The notes below the pieces were generated by a model. The model saw only the letters and a program-made list of their open reading frames with translations, ran no database searches and was not told where the DNA came from. This document shows positions 40,318 to 49,554 of a DNA stretch of 64,000 nucleotides, in pieces (within the stretch, counting starts at the first letter, position 1; every line of letters starts with the position of its first letter). The position numbers and the translations under genes are program-made. Source of the stretch: CSP1-4 sp963777975 (GTDB lineage: Bacteria > Chloroflexota > Limnocylindria > Limnocylindrales > CSP1-4); NCBI GenBank assembly GCA_963777975.1, contig CAVZSO010000013.1, forward strand, positions 186,001-250,000. The letters run 5' to 3'.

Positions 40318-41052
40318 ATGCGGTATGCCGACTCACTGCTGGCCGACGGCGAGATCGTCGCGCGCCGCTCGCGGCAGCATTGGCTGGCGCTCGTCGCCAA
40401 GGCCCGCTGGGCCCTGCTGTCGTGGCTGGTGACCATCGGGGCGCTGATCGTCATCGCGGTCTTCAAGCTCGAAGGGACGGCCCGGGACGTGCTGGGCTGG
40501 ATCGCCCTTGCTTCCCTGGTCGTCGGCATCGTGCTGTTCTTCCTGCACGCGTGGCGCTGGTGGGCGCAGGACTACATCGTCACGAATCGGCGGATCATGA
40601 AGGTCGAAGGCGTCTTCAACAAGCATGCCGCCGACAGCTCCCTGGAGAAGATCAACGATGCCGTGCTGAGCCAGGGGATCCTCGCCCGCATGCTGGGCTA
40701 CGGCGACCTCGACATCCTGACCGCCGCGGACACGGCCATCGACCGCTACCGCATGCTGGCCGGTGCCGCGGCGTTCAAGATCGAGATGCTCAACCGCAAG
40801 CACGCCCTCGACCTCGAGATCGGCGGCTCGATGCCGACGCCGCCCGTTCGCCTGGACGCGAGCGGATCGCCGTCGGCCGGGGCCTCGGCGGCGCCGACCG
40901 CCAGTCCGACACCCGAGCCCGCCTCGCCCGAGGCCGATGACGCCGAGACCATCACGCGCACGCTCGCGCAGCTCTCCGACCTGCGGGACCGCGGCGCCAT
41001 CACGCCGGAAGAGTACGAGGCCAAGAAGGCCGAACTGTTGGGACGGCTGTAG
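40318..41052 (+). CDS. Membrane protein with bacterial PH (bPH2) domain and C-terminal SHOCT motif
   Basis: Two transmembrane helices (LSWLVTIGALIVIAVF and IALASLVVGIVLFFLHAW) precede a bPH2 domain with the signature DYIVTNRRIMKVEGVFN, then LEKINDAVLSQGILARMLGYGDL. After a Pro/Ser/Ala linker the last ~35 residues (LSDLRDRGAITPEEYEAKKAELL) form a SHOCT motif, seen at the ends of many unrelated membrane proteins and thought to aid oligomerisation. The total is 244 residues. It is transcribed with the M50 protease that starts directly after its stop. Confidence 0.85.
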   Translation: MRYADSLLADGEIVARRSRQHWLALVAKARWALLSWLVTIGALIVIAVFKLEGTARDVLGWIALASLVVGIVLFFLHAWRWWAQDYIVTNRRIMKVEGVFNKHAADSSLEKINDAVLSQGILARMLGYGDLDILTAADTAIDRYRMLAGAAAFKIEMLNRKHALDLEIGGSMPTPPVRLDASGSPSAGASAAPTASPTPEPASPEADDAETITRTLAQLSDLRDRGAITPEEYEAKKAELLGRL

Positions 41053-41756
<704 letters not shown>

Positions 41757-41760
<4 letters not shown>

Positions 41761-42254
41761 GCAGCTGGTGGGCGGGCAAGGCCCGCCAGTTCGTCCGGCA
41801 CCTGACCGGCCGCGTCACGCCGGCTGAGCGCGCAGCATTGACCGCCTGGCTGGAGCCGGCGCAGATCCGGCTCTTCGATGCGATGCACCCCGCCGACCAG
41901 CGCCACGGGCTCGACGTCGTCGAGGCCCTTCGTGCGGCTGGCCACGGCGACGACACGGAGCTGTTGCTCGCCGGGCTCCTGCACGACGCCTCCAAGGGCC
42001 CCACGGTCGGGGTCTGGCACCGGGTGGCATGGTCGCTCGGCGAGCACTACGGCCCGCTCGTCGAACGCCCGCTCGCCCACCTGCCTGGCTTCCGTGGCGC
42101 CTTCGACATCCTGCGCGACCACGCCGACCGTTCGGCGACCCTCGCGCGGGCGGCTGGCTGCAGCCCGCGCACGGCGGATCTCATCCGCCACCAGGCTGAG
42201 CCGGCCGACCCGGTGGCCGGCGAGGCCCTGCGCCTGGCCGACGAGGCCAATTGA
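41757..42254 (+). CDS. HD-domain phosphohydrolase
   Basis: The 165-residue protein has the HD metal ligands: His in ADQRHGLDVVEAL, the His-Asp pair in LLAGLLHDASKG, and further conserved residues in DILRDHADRSATLA and LIRHQAEPAD. HD proteins hydrolyse nucleotides or other phosphate esters; no specificity can be read here. GTG 41757 overlaps the protease stop. The scpA ATG overlaps its TGA as TGATG. Confidence 0.85.
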
Positions 42255-43141
42255 TGGGACGTCCGATGGTGCCGGTCATGGATGCGCCGGCGACCCCGCC
42301 ATCGACGGCGGTCAGCTTCACGTTCGAGCGCCGCCCGGAGTCGGCCACCCAGGTCCACCTCGACGCGTTCGATGGACCGCTCGGCCTGCTGTTGTCGCTC
42401 ATCGAGCAGCGCCAGCTCGACGTCCTCAGCGTCCCACTCGGCGAGCTCGCGGGAGCGTATCTGGAGGCACTCGCGCGCCTGCCCGGCGACCGCTTGCCGC
42501 ACGTCAGCACGTTCGTGACGGTCGCTGCGCAGCTCATCCTCATCAAGTCCCGTGCGCTGCTGCCCCGGCCGCCGGTGCCGCCGGTCGGCCTGGCCCCGGA
42601 CGAGATCGACCCGGAGGAGGCGCTCCGGCAGCGGCTCATCCTCTACCGGGTCTATCGGGACGCGAGCCTCGAGCTGGGCCAGCGTCTGGACGCCAAGCCG
42701 CGGCTGCAACATCGGGAAGCGGCCGCCGCACTGGCAGCCGGACTGGCCGGTGCACGACCGGCAGACGAGCCACCGTTCGATCCGGATCTCCTCCGCGCCG
42801 CCCTCGTGCGCAGCGTCGAGCTGGTGCCGCCGCCGCCTCTTCCGCCGGAGATCATGCCGCGATCGATCACGCTGGCGGAGCGCGCGTCGGTCATCCGCGC
42901 CGCTCTCGCGGATGCCCCGACCATCGTCCTCCAGGACCTGCTGTCCGACGTCCACGACCGGGTCGTGCTCGCCGTCACCTTCCTGGCCTTGCTCGAGCTC
43001 GTCAAGCGCCGGGAGGTCGTCGCCGAGCAGACGGAGCCGTGGGGCCCCATCACCTGCCGGGCGACGACGATGGCCGAGCGCGCTGGCATCGCAGCCGACG
43101 CGTCTGCGCCGATCGATGAGTCCCTGGCCGACTTCGCCTGA
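42254..43141 (+). CDS. scpA: Segregation and condensation protein A
   Basis: This kleisin subunit of the SMC-ScpAB complex compacts and segregates chromosomes. The N-terminal kleisin helix region VHLDAFDGPLGLLLSLIEQR, QLDVLSVPLGELAGAYL, VTVAAQLILIKSRALLP and a C-terminal winged helix (VVLAVTFLALLELVKRREVV) are present. About 35 extra residues precede the core. A TTG at 42251 is an alternative start. scpB follows after 4 nt, the usual pairing. Confidence 0.93.
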   Translation: MGRPMVPVMDAPATPPSTAVSFTFERRPESATQVHLDAFDGPLGLLLSLIEQRQLDVLSVPLGELAGAYLEALARLPGDRLPHVSTFVTVAAQLILIKSRALLPRPPVPPVGLAPDEIDPEEALRQRLILYRVYRDASLELGQRLDAKPRLQHREAAAALAAGLAGARPADEPPFDPDLLRAALVRSVELVPPPPLPPEIMPRSITLAERASVIRAALADAPTIVLQDLLSDVHDRVVLAVTFLALLELVKRREVVAEQTEPWGPITCRATTMAERAGIAADASAPIDESLADFA

Positions 43142-43145
43142 GTCG

Positions 43146-43868
43146 ATGGAGCGCGAACCGTCGATGGGCATCGAACCGGCGCAGTCGGGGGGCGAACCGG
43201 GGCCGATCGATGACATCGATGACTCGATCATCGGCCGCATCGCGGGCACCGCTCCCGGACCCGGCGAGACGGATCTGTCGGTCGCCGAGCTCGAGGCGCT
43301 CCTCTTCGTCGCCGAGCGGCCGCTGACCCGGCGCGAGCTCGCCAGCCTGGCCGGGGTCGAGCCCGAGACGGTCGATGCACGCCTCGGCGATCTCGAGGTG
43401 CTGCTCCGGGATCGCGGCATCCGGCTGCTCTCGGTCGGCGATCGGGTCGAGCTCGCGACGGCGCCGGAGGCCGGCTCGATCGTCGCTCGCTACACCGGCG
43501 CGGAAGGGCTCAAGCTCTCGCCGGCCGCGCTGGAGGCGTTGGCCATCGTCGCCTATCGCCAACCGGTCACGCGTGGGGTGGTGGAGCGGATCCGCGGTGT
43601 CGACTCCGACTCGGTCATGCGCAGCCTCCTGCATCGCCGGCTGATCGCCGAGCAGGGACGCGCGGAGACGCCGGGACGGCCGATCCTCTTCGGTACCAGC
43701 TTCGAGTTCCTGGAGCGCTTCGGACTGACCTCGCTCGACGACCTGCCGACGCTCGACGCCGAGACCGCCGGTCGACTTGCCGAGGTGACGGTTCCCGACG
43801 GCGATGATGAGCCGGTGGGCGACAGCTCGATGGGGGGCGGGCCAGGCGAGGTTGCCGGTGATGCCTGA
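43146..43868 (+). CDS. scpB: Segregation and condensation protein B
   Basis: This is the dimeric winged-helix partner of ScpA and SMC. SVAELEALLFVAERPLTRRE opens the first winged helix. LKLSPAALEALAIVAYRQPV and RGVDSDSVMRSLLHRRLI with GRPILFGTSFEFLERFGL form the family's second half. An acidic ~35-residue N-terminal tail and a Gly/Asp-rich end are extra. The last 8 bp overlap the next gene's ATG at 43861. Confidence 0.93.
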   Translation: MEREPSMGIEPAQSGGEPGPIDDIDDSIIGRIAGTAPGPGETDLSVAELEALLFVAERPLTRRELASLAGVEPETVDARLGDLEVLLRDRGIRLLSVGDRVELATAPEAGSIVARYTGAEGLKLSPAALEALAIVAYRQPVTRGVVERIRGVDSDSVMRSLLHRRLIAEQGRAETPGRPILFGTSFEFLERFGLTSLDDLPTLDAETAGRLAEVTVPDGDDEPVGDSSMGGGPGEVAGDA

Positions 43869-45354
43869 GGTCCGACTTCAGAAGGCCCTGGCCGACGCGG
43901 GCGTGGCCTCGCGTCGCGCGGCCGAGGTGCTCATCGCCGCCGGTCGGGTGACGGTCGACGGGTCGCTGGCCTCCGTCGGGCAGCGCGTCGATCCCGACCG
44001 TCAGGCCGTGGCCGTGGATGGGCGGCCCATCGGCGCGGCCGCACGCCATGTCCACCTCGCCCTCGACAAACCCGTCGGCGTGACATCGACGGTCAGCGAC
44101 CGGCATGCCGAACGGACGGTCCTCCAGCTGGTCCCACCCGACCTCCGCCGCCGCGCGGGCCGCCTCTTCCCGGTCGGTCGCCTTGACCGAGACTCGGAAG
44201 GGCTCATCCTGCTGACCAACGACGGCGACTGGGGCCAACGACTCAGCCACCCGAGCTTCGGGGTCGAGCGCGAGTACGCGGTCGGCCTGGCGCGACCGCT
44301 CAGCCAGGCCGAGCTCGGCGCGCTGCGTGGCGGGATCCCACTCGACGAGGGCCTCGCGCGGATGGTCGGGCTGCGTGACGCCACCGCCCCGGAGACGGCC
44401 AAGCTCCGTGGCTCGACAGCGCTCGGGCCGCAGGACCTGACCTGGTATCGGGTGACGCTGGCACAGGGCTGGCGACGCCAGCTCCGCCGGATGTTCGCGG
44501 CGGTCGGGGTCCCCGTGGCGCGCCTCGTCCGGGTGCGCATCGGGACCCTGCGCCTGGACGGCATGCACGTCGGAGAGGTGCGCGAGCTGACGGCAGCCGA
44601 ACGAGATCGTCTCGGTCGAGCGGCGCCCGCCGACAGCGGGCCGCCGACGGCCAAGCGAGGCATCGTGGTCAGCCTCGATGGGCCGGGCTCGAGCGGCAAG
44701 AGCTCGGTCGGGGCGGCTGCCGCGGCTATCCTCGGCTACCGCTTCTGCGACACGGGCCTGCTATACCGGGCGGTGACCTGGCTGGCCCTCGACCGCGGCG
44801 TCGATCTGGGCGACGAGCCGGGCCTCGTCGCCCTCGTTGCCGATGTCTCATTGGCGGCCGATGCCACAGGCCGATTGACGCGCGTCCGCGTCGCTGGGCT
44901 CGATGTCACGGAGCATGTCCGCGATGCGGACGTCGACCGTCACGTGAGCACGGTGGCCCGCCTGCCGGCGGTACGGGCTGCGCTCCTTCCGCGCCAGCGC
45001 GAGATCGCCGCCAGCGGCCGCATCATCATGGCCGGCCGCGACATCGGGACGGTCGTGCTGCCGGACGCCGATCTCCGCCTGTGGCTCGAGGTCTCGGTCG
45101 AGGAGCGCGCACGCCGCCGGGCCGCCGAGCGCGGGGTCAGTCTCGAGAGCCCCGAAGGAGCGGCCATCCTGGCCGATCTGCGTCGCCGCGACGAGGTCGA
45201 CTCGACGCGCGTCGCCGCCCCGCTGCGCATCCCGGACGGCGCCACGATCATCGCCAGCGACGGACGGACGCTTGACGAGACCGTCGGCGCCATGGTCGCC
45301 GCGATCCGGGCGGCCGCCACGCCGGCGAGCGGCTCGGACGGACCCAGCGGATGA
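43861..45354 (+). CDS. Fusion: RluB-type pseudouridine synthase + cytidylate kinase
   Basis: One uninterrupted 497-residue frame contains two enzymes. Residues ~1-255 have the S4 domain (RLQKALADAGVASRRAAEVL) and the RluB/RsuA catalytic Asp in GRLDRDSEGLILLTNDG, for pseudouridine formation in rRNA. Residues ~270-490 form cytidylate kinase: P-loop DGPGSSGKSSVG, CDTGLLYRAVTW, IIMAGRDIGTVVLPDADL and RDEVDST, phosphorylating CMP and dCMP. The separate genes are often neighbours after scpAB, so this is a fusion of an existing gene order. No stop or start lies between the domains. Confidence 0.93.
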   Translation: MPEVRLQKALADAGVASRRAAEVLIAAGRVTVDGSLASVGQRVDPDRQAVAVDGRPIGAAARHVHLALDKPVGVTSTVSDRHAERTVLQLVPPDLRRRAGRLFPVGRLDRDSEGLILLTNDGDWGQRLSHPSFGVEREYAVGLARPLSQAELGALRGGIPLDEGLARMVGLRDATAPETAKLRGSTALGPQDLTWYRVTLAQGWRRQLRRMFAAVGVPVARLVRVRIGTLRLDGMHVGEVRELTAAERDRLGRAAPADSGPPTAKRGIVVSLDGPGSSGKSSVGAAAAAILGYRFCDTGLLYRAVTWLALDRGVDLGDEPGLVALVADVSLAADATGRLTRVRVAGLDVTEHVRDADVDRHVSTVARLPAVRAALLPRQREIAASGRIIMAGRDIGTVVLPDADLRLWLEVSVEERARRRAAERGVSLESPEGAAILADLRRRDEVDSTRVAAPLRIPDGATIIASDGRTLDETVGAMVAAIRAAATPASGSDGPSG

Positions 45355-46065
45355 CCACAGGCCCTCCGCGCGAGCCCGTCGTCACCCTCACCCGCACGAC
45401 CCTGGGCATGCGCCTCACGGCGTCCGGCTTCCGCTTCCTGTTCCGTGCCTTCGCCCACGTGCGCACCAGCGGCCTCGATGGCCTGCCCCAGGCGGGGCCA
45501 CTCATCGTGGTGGCCAACCACACGACGTTGGCCGATCCGCCATTCGTGGCCGCATGGCTCCAGCCAGCGCTTGGCCGGCCGCTGCAATTCCTGGCCAAGG
45601 AACAGCTCTTCGTGCCCCTCATGAAGCCGATCCTGCACATGTTCGGCGCGATCCTCGTGCGGGCCGGAGGGTCGGACGTGGAGGCCTATCGGTCCGCGGT
45701 GGCCGTGCTGCGCGGCGGCGGCGTGGTCGCCATCTTCCCGGAGGGCACGCGCAGCCTCGATGGCGCGATGCGGGAGCCGCATGCCGGGGTCGCACTCATC
45801 GCTGCCCGCAGCGGGGTGCCGATCCTGCCCGTCGGGCATCTCGGGCGGTCATCGTTTCCTGCCGCCGCACCGCCGTCTGCCGGTCTTCGGAACGCGGCTG
45901 ACGCTTCGTGCCGGCCAGCCGTTCACCATCGCACTGGACCCAAGCCTCGATCGACGGGCGGCCACGACGGCGGCCACGGACGAGATCATGCGCCGCATCG
46001 CCGCCCTGGTGGATGCCGATCAGCGCGGCCGGTTCGACGGACCCGACCTGGCTGCCAAGCCATGA
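45351..46065 (+). CDS. plsC: 1-acylglycerol-3-phosphate acyltransferase (PlsC family)
   Basis: This membrane-associated enzyme adds the second acyl chain to lysophosphatidate in phospholipid synthesis. Motif I is VANHTTLADPPF (His-x4-Asp), motif II lies around GAILVRAGGSDVEAYR and motif III is FPEGTRSLDG. ATG 45351 overlaps the cmk stop (ATGA). An extra base near 45845 displaces the tail, which continues GHRFLPPHRRLPVFGTRL to a TGA at 46065. Combined length is about 237 residues. Confidence 0.9.
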
Positions 46066-46069
46066 GACC

Positions 46070-46799
46070 GTGCGCATCGAGCTGAACTGCGACGTGGGGG
46101 AGGGGCAGGGCGGACTCGCCGCTGGTCAGGATGCCCGCGCTGATCGCCCTGGTCAGCGCGGTCAACGTCGCCTGTGGCGCGCATGCCGGCGACGCGCCGA
46201 CCATCCGGCAGACGATCGCGCTTGCGCGCCAGGCCGGCGCCGCCGTCGGCGCCCACCCGAGCTATCCAGACCGCGCCGGGTTCGGGCGGCGCCACCTCGA
46301 GATGACTCCCATCGCGCTCGAGGAAAGCCTTGCCGAACAGGTCCAGGCGGTCGCGGCGGCTGCGCAGGAGCTGGGCTGCCCGCTGCGCCATGTCAAGGTC
46401 CACGGCGCCCTGTACAACGAAGCGGCGACTGACGCCGAGCTCGCGGAGGTCGTCGTGCGGGGGATATCGCGCGGATCAGCGGGCCTGATCGTGGTCGGGC
46501 CACCCGGCTCGCGCCTCCTCGAGGCCGCCGAGGCGGCCGGGCTTCGGACCATGGCCGAGGGCTTCGCCGATCGAGCGTATGAGCCCGATGGGTCGCTTCG
46601 ATCGAGGGCCCTTCCCGGTGCCGTGCACACCGATCCGCGGCGGGCGGCTCGGCAGGCCGTGGACCTGGCCGCCTCCGGCCGTGTGCAGACGATCTGCATC
46701 CACGGCGACACGCCCGGAGCGCCCGCGATCGCGGGCGCCGTCCGGGCCGCCCTCGTCGCCGCTGGCCACGAGGTGCCTGGGGGTCGACCGACGCCGTGA
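46070..46799 (+). CDS. pxpA: 5-oxoprolinase subunit A (LamB/YcsF family)
   Basis: PxpA with PxpB and PxpC cleaves 5-oxoproline to glutamate using ATP. From GTG 46070 the protein begins RIELNCDVGEG, the metal-binding family signature. A base gain near 46115 shifts it into MPALIALVSAVNVACGAHAG, then AHPSYPDRAGFGRRHLEM, VKVHGALYNEAA, MAEGFADRAYEPDGSL and ICIHGDTPGA. Total length of ~242 residues is normal. The stop overlaps the pxpB GTG. Confidence 0.93.
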
Positions 46800-47521
46800 G
46801 CGACCCAGGCCAGCCACCGTGGAGTCCATCGGATGCCGCGTCCGACGGGACGACCGCGGGCGGTGAGCCGCGGATCAGGGCCTTCGGCGAGGCCGCCCTG
46901 ATGGTCGACCTCGGCGGCGGCATCGACGTCATCTCGAATGCCAGGGCGCTGGCCATCGCGGCCAGGGTTCGCGATGACGCGGATACGGGCTGGGGCGCAC
47001 CGATCCCGGCGTACGACTCGGTCCTGGTGCCGTTCGATCCCGATCGGCTCGATCCGGCGGAGGCCGAGACCCGACTCCGGGGATTCGTCGCGAGGGCGCT
47101 GGAAGGCGATCGTGGCGCATGGACGGGGAGGCTGCACCGCATCCCGGTGCGTTATGGCGGTCCGGATGGCCCCGACCTCGACGCTGTAGCCGAGCGGGTC
47201 GGCCTTGCCGCCCGCCAGGTCGTGGAGCTCCACGCCTCGGTCGAGTACCGCGTCTTCGTGCTCGGCTTCGCACCCGGCTTCGGCTACCTGGGGCGGTTGC
47301 CAGCCGAGCTGGTGGTGCCACGTCGGGACCAGCCGCGGCCTCGTGTGCCGGCAGGGAGCGTCGCCATCGCCGGCTGGCAGACCGCCATCTATCCCGCGTC
47401 GACACCGGGCGGCTGGCATCTCATCGGCCGGACCGACGCCGTCCTCTGGGACGTGCGGCGCTCCGATCCGGCCCTTCTCGCGGCCGGCGACCGCGTCCGC
47501 TTCGAACCCGTCTCGCGCTGA
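46796..47521 (+). CDS. pxpB: 5-oxoprolinase subunit B
   Basis: This 241-residue KipI/PxpB-family protein has an N-terminal alpha/beta domain (IRAFGEAALMVDLGGGID) and a cyclophilin-like C-terminal domain with HRIPVRYGG, VFVLGFAPGFGYLGRLP, RVPAGSVAIAGWQTAIYP and STPGGWHLIGRT. These last motifs mark the ATP-dependent phosphorylation half of oxoprolinase. GTG 46796 overlaps pxpA (GTGA). An extra ~28-residue polar leader precedes the family start. Confidence 0.93.
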   Translation: MSDPGQPPWSPSDAASDGTTAGGEPRIRAFGEAALMVDLGGGIDVISNARALAIAARVRDDADTGWGAPIPAYDSVLVPFDPDRLDPAEAETRLRGFVARALEGDRGAWTGRLHRIPVRYGGPDGPDLDAVAERVGLAARQVVELHASVEYRVFVLGFAPGFGYLGRLPAELVVPRRDQPRPRVPAGSVAIAGWQTAIYPASTPGGWHLIGRTDAVLWDVRRSDPALLAAGDRVRFEPVSR

Positions 47522-47522
47522 C

Positions 47523-48494
47523 GTGCTGCGCGTCGTCGAGCCCGGCCTCCTCTCGACCGTCCAGGATGGCGGCCGACCCAGCGCGGTGCACCTCGGCGTG
47601 CCGGTCTCGGGTGCCTGCGATGCCTGGTCGATGGCCGTGGCCAATCGCCTGCTCGACAACGCACCGGGCGCCGCGGTGCTCGAGATGACGCTCCAGGGCG
47701 CGACCTTCGAGGTCCTCGCGAGCGGCGTGATCGGCATCGCCGGCGCCGACATGGAGGCCGTGGTCGTCGAGGATGGACGCGAGCTCGCTCCGGGTCGGAG
47801 CCACGAGGTCGAGCGCGGCACCACGCTGCGGTTCGCAGCCGCGCAGTCGGGCATGCGGTCCTACCTTGCGCTGCCGGGCGGCATCGACGTGCCGCTGGTG
47901 CTCGCTTCGCGTTCGACGTGCCTGACGGGCGGCTTCGGCGGTCTCGACGGCCGCGCGATCGCACCCGGCGACGAGCTGAAGCCGGCGCGCGCGGCGGGGG
48001 ACGCAACGGCCGACCAGGTGTGGCCGTCGATGGAGGGTGATCCGCTCGCTGAACGGGTCGTGCGGATCGTGCCGCTGGAGAACGCGCCAGGCGTGCACCG
48101 CGATGCCATCGCGGCGCTCGTCGGACAAGCATGGACCGTCTCTCCGGTCGGCGATCGGACGGGCGCCCGGCTCGATGGCGCGCCGATCCCCACCGACGAG
48201 ACCGCCGCCACGCTCGTCTCGACCGGCGTCCTCCCCGGCGTCATCCAGCTCCTGCCATCGGGCTTGCCGGTCGTCCTCCTCGCAGATGCGCCGACGATCG
48301 GCGGCTATCCCGTGCCGGCCGTGGTCGCACGCGCGGACCTTCCGGTCGTGGCGCAACGCCAGCCTGGCGACGACATCTCATTCACGGTCATCAGCGCCAG
48401 CGATGCGCGGCTCGCCTGGGCGGAACGCCGTCGTGAGCTCGCATCGGCTACGGCGATCGGCACCGGCGACCGCCCGCTGCGCCGACCGTCCTGA
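47523..48494 (+). CDS. pxpC: 5-oxoprolinase subunit C
   Basis: This 323-residue KipA/PxpC-family protein is the third subunit, and the cluster order A-B-C matches the E. coli type. VVEPGLLSTVQDGGRPSAVH, GVPVSGACDAWSMAVANRLL, RSYLALPGGIDVPLVLASRS and STGVLPGVIQLLPSGLPVVL followed by LADAPTIGGYPVPAVV are diagnostic. GTG 47523 starts one base after the pxpB stop. Together the three genes recycle pyroglutamate formed by spontaneous cyclisation of glutamine. Confidence 0.93.
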   Translation: MLRVVEPGLLSTVQDGGRPSAVHLGVPVSGACDAWSMAVANRLLDNAPGAAVLEMTLQGATFEVLASGVIGIAGADMEAVVVEDGRELAPGRSHEVERGTTLRFAAAQSGMRSYLALPGGIDVPLVLASRSTCLTGGFGGLDGRAIAPGDELKPARAAGDATADQVWPSMEGDPLAERVVRIVPLENAPGVHRDAIAALVGQAWTVSPVGDRTGARLDGAPIPTDETAATLVSTGVLPGVIQLLPSGLPVVLLADAPTIGGYPVPAVVARADLPVVAQRQPGDDISFTVISASDARLAWAERRRELASATAIGTGDRPLRRPS

Positions 48495-48565
48495 TCGGGC
48501 CGTATCGTCCGTCGAGAGCGGTCGCTAGGGGTCCCTCAGGCACCCCGTGCGATACTGGCTTGGAC

Positions 48566-49552
48566 ATGGGAACCGTCGATCAGGTCGTCATCGCGCGCCG
48601 CACGGGCTTCTGCTATGGCGTCCGGGAAGCCATCGATTACGCCAAGGTGGCCGCCGCAGAGGGCAAGCAGACGCATACCCTCGGCCAGGTCGTCCACAAC
48701 GAGGGCGTCATCGAGGAGCTCATGGCGCAGGGCATCCGCACCGTCGACAGCCTCGACCAGGTCGACGCCGGAGCGGCGGTCGTGATCCGCGCTCATGGCG
48801 TGACGCCGGCCGTCATGGCCAGCGCGGAAGAGCGTGGGCTGGAGGTCATCGACGGCACCTGCACGTGGGTGCTGGCCGAGCAGCGCGAGCTCAAGAAGCT
48901 CGTCGATGAGGGCTACACCATCGTCCTCCTCGGTACGCCCAAGCATCCCGAGACGATCGGCCTGCTGGGCCACGCGCCGGACGCCATCGTGGTCGACGAG
49001 GAGTCGGAGTGGGACACCATCCCTCGGCGCAAGCGCATGGCGCTCATGTCCCAGAGCACTCAGCCACCCTGGAAGTTCGAGCGGCTGGCCGCGTTCATGA
49101 CCTCGCGGGCACACGAGCTGAAGATCATCAACACCGTCTGCCCGGTGACCATCCGCCGTCAGCAGGACACCATGGAGCTCGCCGAGCAGGTCGATCTCGT
49201 CGTGGTCGTCGGCGGTCGCACGAGCGCCAACACGGCCGAGCTGACGCGGCTCTGCCGGATGGCCGACAAGCCCGTCCTCCAGATCGAGACGCCGCACGAC
49301 ATCGTCGACGGCAGCGCCTTCGAGGGCGTGCGCGTGGTCGGCATCACCGGCGGCACGTCGACACCGATCGAGGACCTGCAGGCGGTCGCCGCCCGGGTCT
49401 ACGAGATCGCCGGCACCACGGAGCGGCAGCCCCACGCTGAGGAGCTCGCCCGCGAGGCGCTGGTCACGGTCGCCGAGCCGGCCTATCGCAGCACGTCGAT
49501 CGGGCGCGCCGAACGTGGCGCGCCGGTGGTCTCGACCTCGGGCGTCGCCTGA
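48566..49552 (+). CDS. ispH: 4-hydroxy-3-methylbut-2-enyl diphosphate reductase
   Basis: IspH is the [4Fe-4S] enzyme that makes IPP and DMAPP in the last step of the MEP pathway, complementing dxs in this window. Cluster cysteines are in RTGFCYGVREA, IDGTCTWVLAEQ and NTVCPVTIRRQ; catalytic His/Glu in KHPETIGLLG; substrate Thr in MSQSTQPPW; and Ser/Asn in RTSANTAELTRL. The contexts of the second and third Cys differ from the usual ATCPLV and TICxAT, so it belongs to a divergent branch. ATG 48566 is chosen over a TTG at 48560. Confidence 0.93.
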   Translation: MGTVDQVVIARRTGFCYGVREAIDYAKVAAAEGKQTHTLGQVVHNEGVIEELMAQGIRTVDSLDQVDAGAAVVIRAHGVTPAVMASAEERGLEVIDGTCTWVLAEQRELKKLVDEGYTIVLLGTPKHPETIGLLGHAPDAIVVDEESEWDTIPRRKRMALMSQSTQPPWKFERLAAFMTSRAHELKIINTVCPVTIRRQQDTMELAEQVDLVVVVGGRTSANTAELTRLCRMADKPVLQIETPHDIVDGSAFEGVRVVGITGGTSTPIEDLQAVAARVYEIAGTTERQPHAEELAREALVTVAEPAYRSTSIGRAERGAPVVSTSGVA

Positions 49553-49554
49553 GC

